Assembly: GCA_040381555.1 (NCBI GenBank)
Contig: JBEIHC010000005.1
Coordinates: 1 to 46,848 of the forward strand
DNA length: 46,848 nt
Direction: 5' to 3'
Source: CANHCC01 sp040381555
GTDB taxonomy: Bacteria > Bacteroidota > Bacteroidia > J057 > RFSG01
The position numbers and the translations under genes were made by a program. This document shows positions 16,637-25,400 of the stretch, in pieces. Numbering within the stretch: position 1 is the first letter of the stretch; every line of letters begins with the position of its first letter. The notes under the pieces were generated by a model, which was not told the origin of the DNA, did no database searches, and saw nothing but the letters and a program-made list of their open reading frames with translations.

Positions 16637-17997
16637 AACTTATAGGGTATTTGTAAACCTTGAATTATTTGATCATTTAGAGAGACAGAGGTAAGTTCTG
16701 CCGCGCTGCCAATCAATAAAATTTCCGGAAGTAATTCCTGAACTTTCTGCTGCAAATTCCGGAAAATCCGGAGGTTTTCAAATACCGGCAATACAAAGGC
16801 TGAAACGGGAGCCATTATTTCAACGATTTTGAAGTCTGAACCTGCTTGAATCCAGTTTGAAACTTCCAATATTTCTCGAATTTCGAATTCGTTGGGTGCT
16901 GCTCCTGAAAATTCCCCCAATAGTTTGTGGGTTGGTTGTGAAATTCCCGAACAGGCAGTTTGATCCGTCATTCTAAAAAGACACTTCTCAGCATCAGGTA
17001 TGTTCAATACGGTATAAGCTTGGGATAAGGATGCTTCGGGCACTTCAATTCCAATGAAGCCCATTTTCCCACGCGTGAAACGAGGGGCTGCTTCCCCTAC
17101 CAATTGGAGCAGAGTTTGAATTTCGCCTGCGAAAACGATTTCCTTTGCCTCCAGAATTCCCTGAGAGGTTCTGACTTGCCAATTCCCTTTTTTGCCCTGA
17201 ATTTGAAGGGGTAACTCTGGTTGAATAAAATGTTGTAATTCCGCTTCTGCTCTACCCATCCAGGCTCCAAAATTTTCTCCAATCGAATAGGAGAATGCTG
17301 TGGGGGGTAGTTGATAGTTTTCGTCCCGTAAAAATTGTAACAAGGTTTCTGGATAAAATAAAGGAACCCAAGCTTGCCGATGATACAATGCCGGAATGTC
17401 CTCTCCCCTAGTACCGGCCATTTTCTCCAGCCAAGGTTGAATAATAGATTCCTGCAAAAATGAGCCGTGGTTGATTCTGGCAACTTCAGCATAGGAGAAT
17501 TTCAAAAATTTCTCTGGAGAAGTATGTTTATGGGCAGCATGTTGGGGATGCGTTTTATCTATACCGGAAATTTCTTCTATGATTTTTTGCTTTGATTCTT
17601 CTGGCAGATATCGCAAATAGTCGGGGCAATTGGCGATGAGTAAATCCGGATAAGCCTTTTGTCCTACCAATAGGTGAGGCTCTTTTACTGTTTGGATTTT
17701 CACCCGAGAATTAAGCCAGGCTTCAATCTGAGGAAGGAACCGGGTTGCATCATACCTAACTGCTGGATTGTAGGTGGAAATATCCGATTCAAGACCTGGC
17801 TTTAAGCTGGTGAATTCAAATAGATTCATCCCCGCATCCCAGGTTTGACCTCCTAAAGAAATTCCTCTGAAAATACCTCCTGCCGGTGCATTGCCTTTTA
17901 ACCAGGTGAAATCGATCCCTTGATTTTTCAATTCCAATGCACTGACCAAAGCCGCTGGTTGAGCACCGATGAGTAGGACTTCTTTAGTTTGCCTCAT
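16633..17997 (-). CDS. FAD-dependent oxidoreductase, amine oxidase/mutase-like
   Basis: The 454-residue protein has a Rossmann-type start (EVLLIGAQPAALVSALELK) in which the usual GxGxxG is changed to GAQPAA, followed by a GG-I-F segment and DAGMNLFEF, where flavin-dependent UDP-galactopyranose mutases and protoporphyrinogen oxidase-like enzymes bind FAD. The C-terminal end, IGSAAELTSVSLNDQI, fits the closing FAD motif. The function is unknown. It lies between two paralogous methyltransferase genes, overlapping each by 4 nt. Confidence 0.65.
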   Translation of the reverse strand: MRQTKEVLLIGAQPAALVSALELKNQGIDFTWLKGNAPAGGIFRGISLGGQTWDAGMNLFEFTSLKPGLESDISTYNPAVRYDATRFLPQIEAWLNSRVKIQTVKEPHLLVGQKAYPDLLIANCPDYLRYLPEESKQKIIEEISGIDKTHPQHAAHKHTSPEKFLKFSYAEVARINHGSFLQESIIQPWLEKMAGTRGEDIPALYHRQAWVPLFYPETLLQFLRDENYQLPPTAFSYSIGENFGAWMGRAEAELQHFIQPELPLQIQGKKGNWQVRTSQGILEAKEIVFAGEIQTLLQLVGEAAPRFTRGKMGFIGIEVPEASLSQAYTVLNIPDAEKCLFRMTDQTACSGISQPTHKLLGEFSGAAPNEFEIREILEVSNWIQAGSDFKIVEIMAPVSAFVLPVFENLRIFRNLQQKVQELLPEILLIGSAAELTSVSLNDQIIQGLQIPYKL

Positions 17998-18725
17998 GGA
18001 CAGAGTATCATAAATATTTCGGCTCCTTGATCTGGCATCTGATTACTCACTCGATAAAGTCCCTCCAGTAAAGGCTCCGTCAACAATTTCTGATTTATCA
18101 TTGCCTGCATCTGACTATGAGTAAAGGGTTTGATAAAGGCTGTTTCAAGGTGTTGCACGGTATAACCACATGATTCTGCCAATTCTCGTAAGCTTTGCAA
18201 AGTAAATACTCGGGATTGTTGAAATGCACGATTGAAATCAGAAAGATCTTGGGGGGCCTGCTGAATTCCCATAGCCACAGCGAGTAATCGGTGAAAAGAG
18301 TGCGCATTCGGAACATTAATGACAATTCGAGTTCCTGCGTGGCAATAAGATTTAAGACTTTTCAATACAGTTGCCGGATCGGGCAATTCATGCAGCAAGC
18401 TATTGATTAAAATCACATCATAGGGTGCTGCACCCAATTCCGGATGACTCTCAATTGTAGCCATGAGTAGTTGGACATTGGCATAATCCATGACTTTTAG
18501 GCAGGCTATTTCATAAAAATCGGGAGATGGCTCCAGAATGCTCAGATATTTATAAGCTGGAATCCATTCGCAAGCAGGAGAAATGCCACAACCAATTTCG
18601 AGGATTGTTGAATTTTGGGTATCTCCCAGCAATTCCAATGTTTTTTTTCTTCGAAATTGAATCATCACAGGCTCAAAGGGTTGCTCCTGATATTTTTTTG
18701 AATACTCTTCTAAATTACGGTTCAT
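17994..18725 (-). CDS. class I SAM methyltransferase (copy 1)
   Basis: The 243-residue protein has ILEIGCGISPACEW as SAM motif I and INSLLHELPDPATVL after strand 4. Its length equals that of the methyltransferase at 15905, and the block NAHSFHRLLAVAMG matches, so they are paralogues. It overlaps the GNAT-like gene before it and the oxidoreductase after it by ATGA. A 13-nt palindrome GGGTGCTGCACCC falls in its coding region at 18423-18435. Confidence 0.85.
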   Translation of the reverse strand: MNRNLEEYSKKYQEQPFEPVMIQFRRKKTLELLGDTQNSTILEIGCGISPACEWIPAYKYLSILEPSPDFYEIACLKVMDYANVQLLMATIESHPELGAAPYDVILINSLLHELPDPATVLKSLKSYCHAGTRIVINVPNAHSFHRLLAVAMGIQQAPQDLSDFNRAFQQSRVFTLQSLRELAESCGYTVQHLETAFIKPFTHSQMQAMINQKLLTEPLLEGLYRVSNQMPDQGAEIFMILCP

Positions 18726-19591
18726 ATTGCTTGGGGAGGTCGGATAAAATGCATTTTTAGAGAGGGTTCTGCTCCTAAATTTCTTTTGAACCGTATGAGA
18801 CCTTCATTGGGTTTGCCTTCCAGACTGGCCGTTCCCAGATCCAGAAATTTAATTCCCTCATTCTGAGCCTCTTCATATAGCGCAGCTGCCAGATAAGTCA
18901 CGGGGCTCCATTCTTCCGTACCAGGAAGATGCCCCCAATACACCACCTGCCAGACAGCGTCTAAAGTTTGCAGTACAAAAGCAGCCGCAATCGTACGACT
19001 ATCCTGTTGAACAGAATACCATTGGCAACGATTGGAAAAGGTATTCATCATGAATTGAATTTCTTCTTTTGAGAGAGAAAGCGTTGCTCCCTTTTGTTTG
19101 CGATTTTCTTGAAGCAGGTCATATAAAGAATGCCACTGGGAAGTACGGAAAAAATCAAATCCGAGTCTTTGAGCTTTCTGAAATCGTTTCCGATTTCCTC
19201 GGTCAAAAAATGCAACAGCTGGTTGGCTATTGACTTTGATTAAATAGGAAGGTTCCGATTCCATAAATTGAAAACCAGCATAATGTAGATAATCGAGATA
19301 AGCTGTTGCCTGATCTTGTAACAAGGTTAAAGGCGGAGTGGTTGTTTCAATAGGGAATGGGGGGAGTTTTGAGAATTCATTATGGCAATCTGAGAGTATG
19401 CCGAAGCTACCTCTGCCTGGGTTAATAAAGCGCTGATTAATCAATAAAAAGCCACACCCCCAATTTTCTTGCACAGGGGAATGAAGATAAACCGAGCCTG
19501 GGAAATTATTTGCATGATGTGCAAAAAAATCGGGTGTTTCGAATAGGCAATTCGGGTTTTGTTGAAATGGATATGGACTTTGCCCAGACAT
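18722..19591 (-). CDS. FemAB/GNAT-like acyl or aminoacyl transferase
   Basis: The 289-residue protein resembles BioF2-like/FemAB GNAT-fold transferases: RGNRKRFQKAQRLGF (residues about 130) and the C-terminal LDLGTASLEGKPNEGLIRFK are typical. Such proteins pass an acyl or aminoacyl group to an amino group. It opens the six-gene cluster, and no -7 box could be placed convincingly before its ATG. An A-B-A palindrome element lies 41 nt upstream. With a downstream aminotransferase, N-acylation of an amino sugar is an attractive inference. Confidence 0.65.
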   Translation of the reverse strand: MSGQSPYPFQQNPNCLFETPDFFAHHANNFPGSVYLHSPVQENWGCGFLLINQRFINPGRGSFGILSDCHNEFSKLPPFPIETTTPPLTLLQDQATAYLDYLHYAGFQFMESEPSYLIKVNSQPAVAFFDRGNRKRFQKAQRLGFDFFRTSQWHSLYDLLQENRKQKGATLSLSKEEIQFMMNTFSNRCQWYSVQQDSRTIAAAFVLQTLDAVWQVVYWGHLPGTEEWSPVTYLAAALYEEAQNEGIKFLDLGTASLEGKPNEGLIRFKRNLGAEPSLKMHFIRPPQAI

Positions 19592-19631
19592 AAATCTAAT
19601 GGTAGGGTAAAATTGGGTATTTTATCAATAA

Positions 19632-19676
19632 GCTTGGTGCAAGCTTTGCTTAGGGTAAGCTTAGCTTGGTGCAAGC
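19632..19676 (-). repeat. A-B-A palindrome triplet, locus 3
   Basis: GCTTGGTGCAAGC (19632-19644), GCTTAGGGTAAGC (19648-19660) and GCTTGGTGCAAGC (19664-19676), with linkers TTT and TTA. It is reverse oriented relative to locus 2. It lies 13 nt beyond the nuoB terminator and 41 nt upstream of the GNAT-like gene. Confidence 0.9.
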
Positions 19677-19689
19677 TAACAATACGCGC

Positions 19690-19717
19690 AAAAAAAAGAC
19701 CGGTAATCCGGCCTTTT
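19690..19717 (-). terminator. Intrinsic terminator after nuoB
   Basis: On the minus strand AAAAGGCCGG, loop ATTA, CCGGTCTTTT with one G-T pair is followed by a T run. It is 12 nt past the nuoB stop codon and ends transcription of nuoAB before nuoC would normally appear. Confidence 0.85.
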
Positions 19718-19729
19718 CTATTTTTTTGA

Positions 19730-20212
19730 TTAATCCTGAAGGATCGAATGTTCTTTAATTATCTGCTCCTGAATAGTTTGCAGGGCATGAAGCACCGTTT
19801 CTGGTCTGGGAGGACATCCCGGAATGTACACATCTACGGGAAGGAAAGTATCAATTCCTTGAACTACTCCATAAACCCGGTGCATACCTCCAGAGGAAGC
19901 ACAAGCTCCCATGGCGATACACCATTTTGGGTCAGGCATTTGATCCCAGACTCTTTTTACAGAATGCGCCATTTTATAGGAGCACCATCCTGCGACAATC
20001 ATCAAATCAGCTTGACGGGGAGAGAATCGAAATACCTCACTACCAAAACGGGAGGCATCAAACTTTGGACCGGCAAAGGCCATCATTTCAATGGCACAAC
20101 AAGCCAAACCCATTGGCATCGGCCATAAAGCATTGGCGCGCGCCCAGTTAGTAACGGCATCCACAGTTGTGGTTAAAAATCCATTCTGAGCTAAAGCTTT
20201 TTCAATTCCCAT
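19730..20212 (-). CDS. nuoB: NADH-quinone oxidoreductase subunit B
   Basis: The 160-residue protein carries the cluster N2 ligands: tandem Cys in LACCAIEMM, Cys in MGACASSGG and Cys in IPGCPPRPE. It is the quinone-facing Fe-S subunit of complex I. It starts 31 nt after nuoA. A strong terminator follows, so nuoC, D and the rest are encoded elsewhere. The protein looks intact. Confidence 0.95.
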   Translation of the reverse strand: MGIEKALAQNGFLTTTVDAVTNWARANALWPMPMGLACCAIEMMAFAGPKFDASRFGSEVFRFSPRQADLMIVAGWCSYKMAHSVKRVWDQMPDPKWCIAMGACASSGGMHRVYGVVQGIDTFLPVDVYIPGCPPRPETVLHALQTIQEQIIKEHSILQD

Positions 20213-20243
20213 AATTCTCTCTTAAATAAATACTTGAACTACC

Positions 20244-20597
20244 TTATTCCCATTTAAGACCACCTTTTTTCAGCAGATAAATAAATCCGACGAACAAGAT
20301 GACTACAAATACCAACATTTCTACGAACCCAAACATTCCCAACTCTTTATAATTGGTAGCCCACGGATACATAAAAACCAACTCTATGTCGAACAAAATG
20401 AAAAACATCGCAACGAGATAAAATTTAACCGAAAAACGATCTCGGGCGGTTCCAACAGGATCCATACCACTCTCATAAGGACCGGATTTAATTCTATTTG
20501 GTCTAAGTGGTCCTGCGAGTGCAGACAAATTAGTTAACAGCAAACCCAAAAACAGGGCTAAGCCTACAAGGATAATTAAAGGAATATATTCTACCAT
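20244..20597 (-). CDS. nuoA: NADH-quinone oxidoreductase subunit A
   Basis: The 117-residue protein has three membrane helices (about 4-26, 60-82, 88-110). The conserved loop ESGMDPVGTARDRFSVKFY and the acidic FILFDIELVFMYPW segment of helix 2 are both present. It is the small membrane subunit next to the quinone tunnel of complex I. It has its own promoter within the end of rsmG. Confidence 0.95.
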   Translation of the reverse strand: MVEYIPLIILVGLALFLGLLLTNLSALAGPLRPNRIKSGPYESGMDPVGTARDRFSVKFYLVAMFFILFDIELVFMYPWATNYKELGMFGFVEMLVFVVILFVGFIYLLKKGGLKWE

Positions 20598-20626
20598 GAG
20601 ATTGAACGATTCTTAAAGATTGAGTA

Positions 20627-20657
20627 CAAATTTATCAGGGAAGTGGGATATGTACAA
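20627..20657 (-). promoter_or_regulatory. Promoter of nuoAB
   Basis: TTG, exactly 20 nt, then TAAATTTG (20627-20634) on the minus strand is a full Bacteroidota promoter. The -7 box begins one base past the rsmG TGA, and the -33 box lies inside rsmG. nuoAB can therefore be transcribed separately from rsmG. Confidence 0.7.
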
Positions 20658-21297
20658 GGAATTTAGTTTCAAAAAATGGCTCTGTGAACAAGTCTTTTAA
20701 TGGATAGAGGAAAAATGGCCGTCCAGTTTCTTTCAATTCTTCCCCTAATTCTACATCCGGATTCCCCCCTTTTAGGTACAAAATACCTCTTAAAGGGCTT
20801 ATTTCAGGGATATTTTTACCTTTTGACTTTTTAACTAAATGAGCTGTTTGCAGGATAAAAGGAGACATTTGAGTAACCGCTCTGGAAATAACAAAATCTG
20901 CATGATCCACAAAATTTTCAGATCTTTCTGTAAAAGCCTTCACATTTTCTAACTCACAGGATTCAATGACCTCCTTCACCACTTTTATTTTTTTTCCGAT
21001 GGAGTCCAGCAAAACAAACTCACATTCGGGCATTAGAATGGCTAGTGGAATTCCCGGAAAACCTCCTCCAGTTCCAACATCAATGAACCGGATTCCTGGG
21101 GAAAATGAAAATAATTTGGCAATTGCGAGAGAATGCAGAATATGTCGTTCTTCCAAGAATTCCATGTCCTTTCTAGAAATCACATTTACCCCACTGTTTA
21201 AGGCCTGCCAAGTATCCCTTGCTTTTGTCAATTTGTCAAAAATTGGCTGCTGCACGCCAGGGAAATATTTGCGAATGAGCGGAAATTCTAAGTCCAT
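20635..21297 (-). CDS. rsmG: 16S rRNA (guanine-N7) methyltransferase G
   Basis: The 220-residue protein has the RsmG signatures VNVISRKD, HILHSLAIAK and the SAM motif FIDVGTGGGFPGIPLAI, followed by LLDSIGKKIKVVKEV. RsmG methylates N7 of a guanine in the 530 loop of 16S rRNA. The length is typical. It has a -7 box at 21305-21312 and lies upstream of nuoAB. Confidence 0.95.
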   Translation of the reverse strand: MDLEFPLIRKYFPGVQQPIFDKLTKARDTWQALNSGVNVISRKDMEFLEERHILHSLAIAKLFSFSPGIRFIDVGTGGGFPGIPLAILMPECEFVLLDSIGKKIKVVKEVIESCELENVKAFTERSENFVDHADFVISRAVTQMSPFILQTAHLVKKSKGKNIPEISPLRGILYLKGGNPDVELGEELKETGRPFFLYPLKDLFTEPFFETKFLVHIPLP

Positions 21298-21304
21298 TTG
21301 TGAA

Positions 21305-21312
21305 CAAAGGTA
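21305..21312 (-). promoter_or_regulatory. -7 element of rsmG
   Basis: TACCTTTG on the minus strand is 7 nt before the ATG. A TTG 22 nt further upstream (21335-21337) could be the -33 box. Confidence 0.55.
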
Positions 21313-21452
21313 TTGGAAAGACCATTCAACTGCTCAATTTTTCCATTTAATGTACCTCAAACTTGGTAAGGGATGGAATATTCTTTATTTTTACCTGTTG
21401 AAGTTTGTGTCATTTTAAGGCAGACTTCAAGAAATAAATTTATTCAATTCTC

Positions 21453-24400
21453 ATGAGAAGGATTTTTAATCAATTATCACTTGCATTGCTCTTGTTCGTT
21501 CTGGCTACATTTCCTTTCAATCAAATGAAAGCGCAATGCCAGGGAGGTTCGGCTTATAACACATTGCCTCTAACCATAACAACCACCTGGACAGTTTATA
21601 ACGACATCTGGGGGGGAGAATATCTTAGGTTCAATGCTACCGCAGGGAATGTTTATGAGTTTTCTTTTTGCTCCACAGATGGAGGAGCCAATACTTTTGA
21701 TACGGAAATCTCAATGAATGATGATTTAGGTGTCTATATTGGTACTTATAATAACAATGCCGTTGGGTGTGGAACGGCCTCGAAATTCAGTTGGGCATGT
21801 CCCTCTACGGGAGTTTATAGAGTATTAGTATCCGTTCCCTCCTGCGCAGGCAACGCTATCAACGGTTCAAATATTGCGGTGAGACAAGTACCCTGCAGTA
21901 TACCTGCAGTTGGAGGAACCGCAACCATTTCGCGTACTTCCATAACCTCAAATGATTCTATTGTATTTCGTCTGACTGGCCATACTGGCACTATCGATTG
22001 GGAATACTACTTCAATACCCTTCCTTGGATTTCAAGCGGATCATCCGCAACATCAGTTAATTTCTTCGTTACCTCCCAAAATAATACCACCATGTTCGCA
22101 AGAGCCAGATTAGTTAGTGGGGGGTGTACAGCCTATTCCAATACGATTCAAACTACTGTAGGATGTGCGGTTCCGTTTACGGAAACCTGCGATCTAACCT
22201 TAGATTACATTTCAAATGTCACTCTTAATACGCTGAACAATAATTCTACTTTCAATAACAATACAGCCTATTCGTATTTCCCGAATGCCACCACTACCCT
22301 TTGTAAAGGAAACAACTACAATATTTCCATCAGTTCCGCTGGTTTAGCTCAAGGTAGAGCCGCTTGGATTGACTACAATAACAACGGCAGTTTTGACGAT
22401 GCAGGAGAAAACATCCTTGTACCAACAGCACCTTCCTTGTTAGCTGCTACAGGTTCGTTCACTGTGCCCTTGGGTGCAGTAAATGGCCCGGTAAGACTGC
22501 GAGTTCTATCTGTTGCAGGTATCACACCCAACACCATTACTTGTGCGGCTACAACTTATCCTTCTAGCACCAATTTAATTGATGGGGGAGAATGGGAAGA
22601 ATATACCATTACATTGGGGGCAGCCCCAACCTCAGTTGCGGGAAGCAATCAGACCATTTGTACTAGCTCTGCAACAATGGCAGCAACTTCTCCGACAACT
22701 GGAACAGGTGCTTGGAGCGTTGTTACAGGCTCTGGTACATTTGGAAGTACCAGTCAAAATAATTCCGCAGTTACCAATATTCCTCAAGGAATTAATGTCT
22801 ATCGCTGGACGGTGAGCACTACCGCTTGTGGCACGGCTACTTCAGATGTAACTGTAATTAACAATAGTCCTTCACAGGCACTTGCAGGGTCAAATTCTAC
22901 AACTTGCGTTCCTTCGATTCCAAATATGAGTGCCACTGCACCCGTAATCGGAACAGGAGCTTGGTCTGTAGTTTCTGGAACAGGCACCTTTACTTTTCCG
23001 ACAATTGCCACAACGGCAGTAACAGGAATTGGCGCTGGAACTAATGTCTATTTATGGACGACCACCAATGGTACTTGTACGAGTACTTCTTCGGTGACCA
23101 TTACTTATGGGCCACCAAGTGCTGCTGTTGCTGGACCTGCACAAACAATTTGCAACCCTAATGCAATAATGGCTGGTAATTCGCCAGCAATTGGGACAGG
23201 TTCCTGGACGGTAGTTACCGGCAGTGGCAATTTCACTGATGCGACCAACCCAACGACTTCGGTTACGACCATTGGGTCTGGAAACAATACTTTCCGTTGG
23301 TCGGTAACTAATTCCTGTGGCACCAATACCTCAGATGTCGTCATTCAAAATAATGGACCAACGCCTTCTGTCGCGGGAGCAAATCAAACCATTTGTTACA
23401 ATGATAGCACCCAACTATTCGCAAACACTATATCTGTTGGAACTGGCACTTGGACACTTATTTCGGGTAATGGAACTATTGTAAATCCTTCTAGTCCGAA
23501 TACAGATATTCTAAACATGACGGTAGGTCCCAATATTTTTCGTTGGACTACTACCAATTTAAGTTGTACTTCCACAAGTGAAATCACCCTAATGGTAGAT
23601 TCATCCTCCATAAATGCGAATGCAGGAATTGACCGATTTACCTGCAATACCACAACCTCCCTGAATGCAACCAATCCTGCTCCCGCCTCGGGTTTATGGA
23701 GTGTGGCGAGTGGAAATGGCACTTTTACAAGTCCCAATTCGCCTACTTCACAGGTCACTGGCTTAACTGCTGGCTTAAATAGATTTGTCTGGACGGTAAA
23801 CAATGGAGGTTGCACAGATACCGATACGGTCAATGTAAGTATTGAAACCATTCCAAGCGGAGTCTCTGCCGGGGTCGATCAAAATATTTGTCCGCAGTCC
23901 GTTATTCTTGCGGCGAGTAGCCCAGGAACTGGGACAGGGACTTGGTCTGTTGTCTCCGGTTCAGGTTCATTTGTAAATCCATCGGATGAGAATACGACAA
24001 TTAATGGCTTGGCCCTCGGAGCCAATTCATTGCGCTGGACTGTCTCGAATTCTTGTGGGTCTGCTAGCGATGATGTGACGATATCTGTAGGTCAATATGC
24101 TACGCCGTACTATGCAGGTCCGGATCAATCTCTATGTATTGACACTGCCAATTTAAATGCAGTTGTTCCTCCCGGAGGAACAAGCTTATGGTCGGTTAGC
24201 TCAGGTGCCGCAACATTTGCAAGCCAAACCAATGCGGTTACTCAAGCTACTGCATTGGCACCTGGAGAAAACAAATTAGTCTGGACAGTTTTTTATGGCG
24301 TATGTATTGTGAGTGATACTGTCATCATTAATTATCTTCAACCTGCTACTTTGGCAGATGCTGGAATCGATTTCCAAGTATGTACTCCTACTGCCACTCT

Positions 24401-25334
24401 AGGAGGGAATGTCCCCACTGTAGGAAATGGCAGTTGGCTATTGCTTTCCGGAACCGGAAATATTGTCAACCCAACTTCACCAAACGCTACAGTTCAAAAC
24501 ATTGGTTCAGGTGTGAATGTATTCAGATGGTACATAACCAATGGCACTTGTTATTCTTCTTTTGATGAGGTTACAGTAATCAGAACCCTACCCCCTTCTA
24601 CTGCAATTGCAGGATTAGATTACACTACCTGTAATACCATAGAAATTATGAATGGAAACACACCAGCTATTGGAGTAGGTCACTGGAATATTGTCTATGG
24701 CTCTGTTACGCTTGTCAATCCACAACAGCCAGCAGCTCAAGTTACTGGAATCTCATTAGGAGATAGCCTGGCCCTTGCCTGGACCATTACCAATGGTGGA
24801 TGTACTTCGGCAGATACGATTTATATTAATACAACATTGCCTGCAACGGCTAATTTCACAAAAAACATTTCAGGCGTAAATGCTCAATTTACCAACCTGT
24901 CCTCTGAAGCTTTTGCATACAACTGGTCCTTTGGCGATGGCAACTTTAGCACACAAAAAGATCCAAACCATACCTATCTTTCTTATGGCACTTTTATGGT
25001 TAGAATGATTGCCTTCAATACTTGTAAAAATGATACAAGCTATCAAACCATTACGATTGGATCTGTAAGTTCTGGAGAGGAATTGAATGAAGCCAAGTTG
25101 GAGCTATTCCCTAATCCAGTGCAAAACATATTGAACTTTAGATTACCAGAAGGTTTAAGTGATATTCAGTCCTTGGAAATAAGTGACATTCAAGGGAGAA
25201 TTTTACCAATAGAATTTACCCTTGAGAGCAATGGTCGTTTCCAGATTGATACTCAAGATTTACCTGTTGGGTATTATCTGCTGAAAGTTCAAACTGAAAA
25301 AAACTTATTGCAGGGAAAATTCATTAAGAACTAA
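21453..25334 (+). CDS. T9SS-secreted protein with nine tandem Ig/PKD-like repeats
   Basis: The 1293-residue protein has a signal peptide ending near KAQC (about 28) and a GEVED domain with AWIDYNNNGSFDDAGENI near residue 310. Nine repeats of about 80 residues run from about residue 395 to 1120, each opening AG-x(3)-T-x-C and containing a GTGxWSVVSGxGTF-like strand and a W-T-V strand. A PKD domain (YNWSFGDG, about 1150) follows. A type IX sorting domain starts ELFPNPVQN near 1215 and ends KGKFIKN-like as QGKFIKN. The product is likely a cell-surface adhesin or matrix protein. An intrinsic terminator follows. Confidence 0.85.
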   Translation: MRRIFNQLSLALLLFVLATFPFNQMKAQCQGGSAYNTLPLTITTTWTVYNDIWGGEYLRFNATAGNVYEFSFCSTDGGANTFDTEISMNDDLGVYIGTYNNNAVGCGTASKFSWACPSTGVYRVLVSVPSCAGNAINGSNIAVRQVPCSIPAVGGTATISRTSITSNDSIVFRLTGHTGTIDWEYYFNTLPWISSGSSATSVNFFVTSQNNTTMFARARLVSGGCTAYSNTIQTTVGCAVPFTETCDLTLDYISNVTLNTLNNNSTFNNNTAYSYFPNATTTLCKGNNYNISISSAGLAQGRAAWIDYNNNGSFDDAGENILVPTAPSLLAATGSFTVPLGAVNGPVRLRVLSVAGITPNTITCAATTYPSSTNLIDGGEWEEYTITLGAAPTSVAGSNQTICTSSATMAATSPTTGTGAWSVVTGSGTFGSTSQNNSAVTNIPQGINVYRWTVSTTACGTATSDVTVINNSPSQALAGSNSTTCVPSIPNMSATAPVIGTGAWSVVSGTGTFTFPTIATTAVTGIGAGTNVYLWTTTNGTCTSTSSVTITYGPPSAAVAGPAQTICNPNAIMAGNSPAIGTGSWTVVTGSGNFTDATNPTTSVTTIGSGNNTFRWSVTNSCGTNTSDVVIQNNGPTPSVAGANQTICYNDSTQLFANTISVGTGTWTLISGNGTIVNPSSPNTDILNMTVGPNIFRWTTTNLSCTSTSEITLMVDSSSINANAGIDRFTCNTTTSLNATNPAPASGLWSVASGNGTFTSPNSPTSQVTGLTAGLNRFVWTVNNGGCTDTDTVNVSIETIPSGVSAGVDQNICPQSVILAASSPGTGTGTWSVVSGSGSFVNPSDENTTINGLALGANSLRWTVSNSCGSASDDVTISVGQYATPYYAGPDQSLCIDTANLNAVVPPGGTSLWSVSSGAATFASQTNAVTQATALAPGENKLVWTVFYGVCIVSDTVIINYLQPATLADAGIDFQVCTPTATLGGNVPTVGNGSWLLLSGTGNIVNPTSPNATVQNIGSGVNVFRWYITNGTCYSSFDEVTVIRTLPPSTAIAGLDYTTCNTIEIMNGNTPAIGVGHWNIVYGSVTLVNPQQPAAQVTGISLGDSLALAWTITNGGCTSADTIYINTTLPATANFTKNISGVNAQFTNLSSEAFAYNWSFGDGNFSTQKDPNHTYLSYGTFMVRMIAFNTCKNDTSYQTITIGSVSSGEELNEAKLELFPNPVQNILNFRLPEGLSDIQSLEISDIQGRILPIEFTLESNGRFQIDTQDLPVGYYLLKVQTEKNLLQGKFIKN

Positions 25335-25355
25335 ACTATCCCCCAGAATACAAAT

Positions 25356-25383
25356 AAAAAAGGCCGCAATCGCGGCCTTTTTT
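25356..25383 (+). terminator. Intrinsic terminator after the large T9SS gene
   Basis: AAAAAAGGCCGC, loop AATC, GCGGCCTTTTTT: a perfect GC-rich stem ending in a T run, 21 nt past the stop codon. The symmetrical A/T flanks make it bidirectional. Confidence 0.9.
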
Positions 25384-25400
25384 ATTTAGGTATAATAGAG

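Noticed and set aside
19441..19674. 77-residue minus-strand frame
   Set aside because: It begins within the A-B-A element and overlaps the GNAT-like gene.
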